From: Pleurostoma richardsiae
Lineage: Eukaryota; Ascomycota; Sordariomycetes; Calosphaeriales; Pleurostomataceae
Direction: 5' to 3'
Assembly (NCBI GenBank): GCA_030052745.1
Contig: JANBVO010000041.1
Coordinates: forward strand, 124,001-188,000
DNA length: 64,000 nt
The translations under genes were made by a program, and so were the position numbers. Below are positions 59,436-64,000 of the stretch, piece by piece. The notes below the pieces were generated by a model. That model worked only from the letters and a program-made list of their open reading frames with translations. It made no database searches and had not been told where the DNA came from. Each line of letters begins with the position of its first letter. Within the stretch, counting starts at the first letter, position 1.

Positions 59436-62427
59436 TCACACGCCCGTTGTCCTCGGATACTCACCGGGGATGTGTAGGTTAGAGATGGTCTGAACACTGC
59501 TGTCGTTCCTCAAAATGCCCTCCGTAGGCCGGCTGTTGACCTCTAATCCGTCAGCCTGCCGCTGCTGCATGGCGACGGCGAGCTGATGAGGCACCGCCCG
59601 AGGTTCGGCATTCGCTCCAGGCTGCTCCGGAGCCGAGGTGCTGTTGCCGTTGGTATTTGGATTGCTCCAACTGTAGGCTGCAGCCGTGGCAGGGCTTTGG
59701 GCTCCGGCTGCCTCTGCGTTCCGGTAAAAATCTGCCGAAGCATCTGCGCGGTTCGTTTGGGGAGCAGCTCCTGCTGCACCTTCGAACCCTGAAACGTTCC
59801 CTTCGCCATTCTGCCAATCACCATTCCCAATGTACGAGTTCCGCTGTTCGTCGGGCGTCTGACCAGACCTCTGAGCAACGCCAAAAGCCGCCACTCCGGC
59901 GGGTGTTGTGTCGTGGCTGCTCAGCCCCCGCGAGTCCCCAACACCAGATCCAGTCCCATCAGCCTGGTTGACCACCACCACCTCCGGAGAGTTTCCATAG
60001 TTAGCCGAGCTCATACGCTGCTGGATGGGCTGGCTCGTATAAGGGTTCACGCCATCCTCTCGCGCTTCGCGGCTGACAACCGCAGCGTGCGAATGCGCCT
60101 CGTTCATCGGCGTGTGCGCCGTGCTTCCGTAGCCGTACTGCGGGTTGTCGTCGCGCTCCTGGTAGTGCTCGCCGACTCCACTCCCAGGCAGGGCGCTCGT
60201 GGCAGCGATGGCGTCACGGTCACGGTTGTCAAACCCCGAGCTTACACTAGACGGCGATTGAGGCGCCTGTAAGCCCCGCTGTGCGTTGACCTGGACATCA
60301 GATGGGAATCGCCCACCTGGAGATGGACGCCTCGGGAGCACGTCCTGCTGTGGTCTCTGGTTGATGGCGGCCGCCGAGTTGTGGGCGGAGAATGGCTCGT
60401 CGTCTTCCTCGTCGACGACTCCGTCGCTACTATACGATCGCTGGGAGGATCGGCTGAAGCTGCGCGAGTGCCCGCGGACGAATTCGCTCCGCTCTTGCGC
60501 GCTTGTCTTCTCTGTGAGCGCCTTGAGGTCTTCGTACCACGCCATCATCGTGTCGTGGCTCTCGGCTCGGAAAACCCAGGTGTGCCCTCTATGCATCGCT
60601 CCCGTCTGCCGGCCCTTGAGAATGAACTTGTTCGACGACCCGCCCTCGGCCGAATGCGATCCTAGCTTCTGTTCCGGTAGGTAAAGCGACATGACCGGCG
60701 CTTGCGTCTTGTCCGCAGACTTGAACTCGTGGAGGTGGGTAGGAGTTAGCACATACCTGCACGAGGTTAGCAGACTGCGGACACTATATTCAGCAATGTC
60801 AAAAGAGCGCTTACCATCCTGCCGTGTAGCTCTTCAAGTACTTCGTCTTGCGCTCAAGAAGCCCAGCCCTAATCTCCTGACAGGCGTAGTGATCCCGTCC
60901 GGGATAGTGGATGTACTCTGCAGAGCGGAGGGGAATGTTTGGATCCACGAACTGGTCGTCTCTTTGGACAAACGACATCCATTCGTGGTCCTTGGGCATC
61001 GCGATGGGGCCGACGCGCAATTCCTCAATGGCGCCATACGCAACGTCTGCCTCTCTCTTCAAGATACCCGCGTAGGCGTTGTACGACTTCTGGATCTCGC
61101 CAACAACGATGGACTCGAGTTCGCGGCCAGAGTTCTCTAGGTTTAGATACGCCTGGGATTCAGTTAGAAACATTAATCCGTAGAAGAAAGCGAGGCGCTA
61201 TCATGTGTCCAATTGCGGTCTTACCTGGTGGAGGTAGTTCTCCTCGTCGATCTGCCTCTCAAGCTGTCTATCCACAGCGAGACGAAGGAGATATGGATCC
61301 TGCTTGCCCGTCGTCAACGATGCGTCGAGGTCGGTCTGACCCAGGACCTCCTGCAGGTTCTTGACGGCTCTGGCTGTGGCCTCCATCTCCTTCTCGACCG
61401 AGTTCTTGAAGTCCCCGGACAGGTTCTTAATCTCCTTGATCTTCTGCTGGAGATCGCTGCGCAGCCCGGTCAGGGCCAGGATGACATCCTCCTCGATCTC
61501 TCGAGCCTTGTTCGCCTCGAGGATGCTCTGCTTGTTGTAGTTTCTAAGTACCTGCAGGGCATCGTCGAGGCCACCCGACGCGAGGAAGCCGGGGGGCGTT
61601 TGAGTGTTATTCAAGGCGTTGGACAGTTTTATGAGCGACTTGGAGCGGTGCTCGTAGTGTGCCTGTATCTCGCGGAAGTACGCGATGAGATCCTTGAGAA
61701 TCTTGCGCCATGCTGTGAGAAGCACGCCGTGTCAGCTGTTGCCCACCAAGCACATAAGTTCATGTATCATCAGACACTCACCCTGAAATCTGTTCGCCAG
61801 CGCTTCGGTCGGGTTACCCGTGGTGGGCACAGGGCAGAAGAAGGCATTGTGCATCTCATCCTGATCCGTGGCAGACTGCACCGCGAGGCTGCGCACGCTG
61901 CCGGCCTTCATGCTCCGGCGACTGCTGCTCCGCCTCAGGCTGCCGGTCCGGCGCACCGACGCCTTCTTCTTGAGAGTGTTGCTGCGCGAGGGAACCTGGC
62001 CGGAGCCGACATCGCCGGTGAGTATGGAGCCAGACACGGAGTTGGACCGCTGGATGCTCATGTTGTTGCTCGTGGTGGCCGCGGGGCCGTCGATGATTGA
62101 GCTGCCGCGCTGGCTAGCGTCCCATTCCTCGGTGAACCTGCCTGGTCGCGATAGCACTGGAGATGCGGATGCGATGCGGTCGCGGTCGGCCGAGAGCTGG
62201 TGGCGTTGCTGGGCTGAGGGGAAGTAGCTGCTGGCGCGGCTGGGGGTCCTAGCAAGGGCAGCTGTCCCAATGCTCGTGCTGTAATTTCCAGCGACGTTTG
62301 TATTGCTGTTGGCGCTATTGCTGTTGTTGTTGTACTGTGCTGCTGCTCTGTCGGCGAAAGGGGTCGTCGCTTGGTTCAAATGGGACGAGGTCGCGGGTAT
62401 GAGTATGGGGTCCTTGGCACTGGCCAT
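59436..62427 (-). CDS. slm1: Slm1/Slm2-like PH-domain TORC2 effector
   Basis: Exons 62427-61782, 61712-61225, 61152-60815 and 60756-59436 give 930 residues with phase kept. The start is MASAKDPILIPAT. Residues 1-200 are low-complexity with Asn and Ser/Arg runs. A BAR-like helical domain spans about 205-420 (FQAWRKILKDLIAYFREIQA, then ALNNTQTPPGF). The PH domain covers about 470-575, with ERKTKYLKSYTAGWYVLTPT and GHTWVFRAESHDTMMAWY. The 350-residue tail is disordered and ends in HIPGEYPRTTGV. Slm1/2 bind PI(4,5)P2 at eisosomes in the plasma membrane and pass TORC2 signals to Ypk kinases and calcineurin. A GTGAGT near the end could be a donor, but the ending as read fits the family. Confidence 0.92.
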
Positions 62428-64000
62428 TGTCAAGTGCGGCGTTGACGCAATGGCTTTTTGGGCTCAGCTGCCGAGCGCCCGTCGTCGGGTCGGATTAGGC
62501 TAGAGCTTGCTGGTCTGGCACTTCCAATGGCACGGTCTTACACACGGTGGTGATGAATGACGGGGGAACCGCAGTGGCAGCAAAGTTTGTTACGAGTCAG
62601 TGTCGGTTGCCCTGGTGCTGCTGGCAAGGTTGGGTAGACTTGGTGAGGTGGTCCCGATCTCTACCGAAGTCATGGCCCGTCACCATCACTCAATGGAATG
62701 GAGACGAAGAAACTATCGCATTCTCTGTGCCTCTGCGCTGCCCTGCTTGGTTGGTGTGGGAATCACAGGCCTGGGGGTGGAAAGTGCGTGCCCCGTTGGC
62801 CAAGTGAAAGGAGGGGCTGCACACGGCTGGTTGATGACGAAGTTGGGTGGACAACTCGCAGATGAACGGCGATTCCTCTGTGGCTTGTGCTGCTGGCCTG
62901 GTCCCCTCGTGCCCTCTCTTGTTCCTTGGCCATGGCCGTGGGCCATTACATTCACTGCATTTCCCATTGTCTTCAGCTCTCGGCAGTCAAGGAGACGCAT
63001 CTCCGGCTACACAGCCACAGCTCCTCTGCGTACAGTACTCTTACCAGATAACCTGCCTAACTTTCATCATCACTACCGACTCACAGCATTGAAGGCTCTT
63101 TTCTTCCGGATAGATGCCCGGGCTTCCTGGCCAGACTCCCGGAAAGCCGGCAGTCCCGGGTGCAAGAGGCCATTTCTGGCACCAGTCACCAGTCACGTTT
63201 GTCTCATCGAGATCAAATCAGTCGTCCGTCGTTTGCGACGAGCTACTGTACAACTACTACAACCACCTGAGCGCACCTGTGTGCATCCGGCACCCACCTC
63301 GAATGTGGATGACGTAGCCCCCGGCAGCTGCTATGCCGTAATTGGAGTCGGTGTGTGGTGTGGTGGCATCCCTGCCCCTCCCAGAGCTCCATCGGCCCGC
63401 CGCCGTCAACACCGCGCAGCCGGTGGCCATCGACTTACAGTACTCGAGTACCAGGTAATTAGAGTACTCGCCTTACATCATCGCATCGGAACCACCGCCG
63501 ATGCGTCTCCCAAGAGAACTTTCTGTGATGTTGATTGTTTATGGGGCTGGCTCGCACTCTGCCTCCAGCTACGCTTTAGGCGCTTTCAGCATCCCTCCCA
63601 GTGAAGCATAGAGAACTGTGAGTGTAACCGGCTACCAACAATGTCGATCAAGACACCTCGAGCCAAAGCGGCATCCAAGAGATGCCTGGATAGATGGGTA
63701 CGGGACCTGAGAGAGTCCAAATTAATGCCAATTATCGCCTATTGCACTGTTTCATGTTATCATCTAGGCATCCATACATACCTTAGCCAGGAGCATTCGC
63801 CCTCGCTCGATGGCTGCCACTCCAAAATAAAACAAGCCCAGTCAGACCACTATGCCGACCCTGTAACGCCGTGCTATGCCATGCCATACAATTTATGGAG
63901 TGATCCAAAGAGCAAGCAAGCTGCTATTCCCGCCCGTGACCGCACGTCTTCGTATGGCATTAGCCAGGCCAAGATCCTCTCTCGCCTGAGCAGAACACAA
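62428..64000. promoter_or_regulatory. Upstream region of slm1 to the window end
   Basis: About 1.6 kb. A plus-strand open frame (62600-63604) of 334 codons has no recognisable domain. TACAGTACT occurs at 63031 and 63436. I see no supported gene. Confidence 0.4.

Noticed and set aside
59580-59620. CTGATGAG, the core of a hammerhead ribozyme
   Set aside because: It lies in slm1 coding sequence and I see no GAAAC partner or the three stems.
62600-63604. A 334-codon plus-strand open frame upstream of slm1
   Set aside because: No domain, no repeat structure and no splice support. Length alone is weak evidence in DNA of this composition.

Overview
The window is chromosomal DNA of a filamentous ascomycete (Pezizomycotina). 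A Sordariomycete is my best guess, at moderate confidence. The evidence is eukaryotic: short introns of about 50-90 nt with GT..AG ends and CTAAC/CTGAC-like branch sites, and proteins typical of this group (complex I 40-kDa subunit, an ApsB/Mto1-type spindle-pole protein with a Cnn_1N motif, a Q/P/Y-rich metacaspase, a DHA2 transporter, an Slm1-type PH protein). I see no transposon, rRNA, tRNA, CRISPR array or secondary-metabolite cluster. It reads as an ordinary core-gene region.

Layout from left to right: PDAT/Lro1 (-); NatC catalytic subunit Naa30 (+); a small three-exon Bud20-type zinc-finger gene (-) that contains no long open frame; mitochondrial aconitase (+); rhomboid Rbd2 (+); GPI transamidase subunit Gaa1 (+); proteasome subunit Rpn9 (-); complex I NUO-40 (+); eEF1A lysine methyltransferase Efm5 (+); SAGA deubiquitinase Ubp8 (-); a LACTB2-type metallo-hydrolase (+); a 3.9-kb block with no recognisable gene; a YTP1-like membrane protein (+); an Rsa3-like ribosome-assembly protein (-); a small Hva1/TUDOR-domain protein (+); a Ser/Thr-rich single-pass membrane protein (-); an unrecognised protein of about 565 residues (+); a metacaspase (+); ApsB/Mto1 (-); Gar1 (+); a DHA2 transporter with a very long N-terminal tail (-); and an Slm1/2-like TORC2 effector (-).

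The genes do not form one pathway. They are housekeeping functions: lipid storage, N-terminal acetylation, ribosome biogenesis (Bud20, Rsa3, Gar1), TCA cycle and respiration (aconitase, NUO-40), the secretory pathway (Gaa1, Rbd2), proteasome and ubiquitin (Rpn9, Ubp8), microtubule organisation and TORC2. Several pairs are divergent with a shared promoter, the tightest being rpn9/nuo40 at 386 bp. Others are convergent and close, such as gaa1/rpn9 and efm5/ubp8.

Most exon models were worked out by eye from splice consensus, reading phase and family conservation, and they keep phase throughout. The start codons of the Ser/Thr-rich protein and the unrecognised protein are not settled. Features worth a second look are two GC-AG introns in the adjacent nuo40 and efm5 genes, a 14-nt microexon in nuo40, an exact 32-nt tandem repeat inside an aconitase intron, a 494-nt metacaspase intron carrying a C13-(TC)n tract, stop-free introns in ubp8 and efm5, and recurrent GTAC-based motifs found only between genes. 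I did not find a convincing new multi-gene system.
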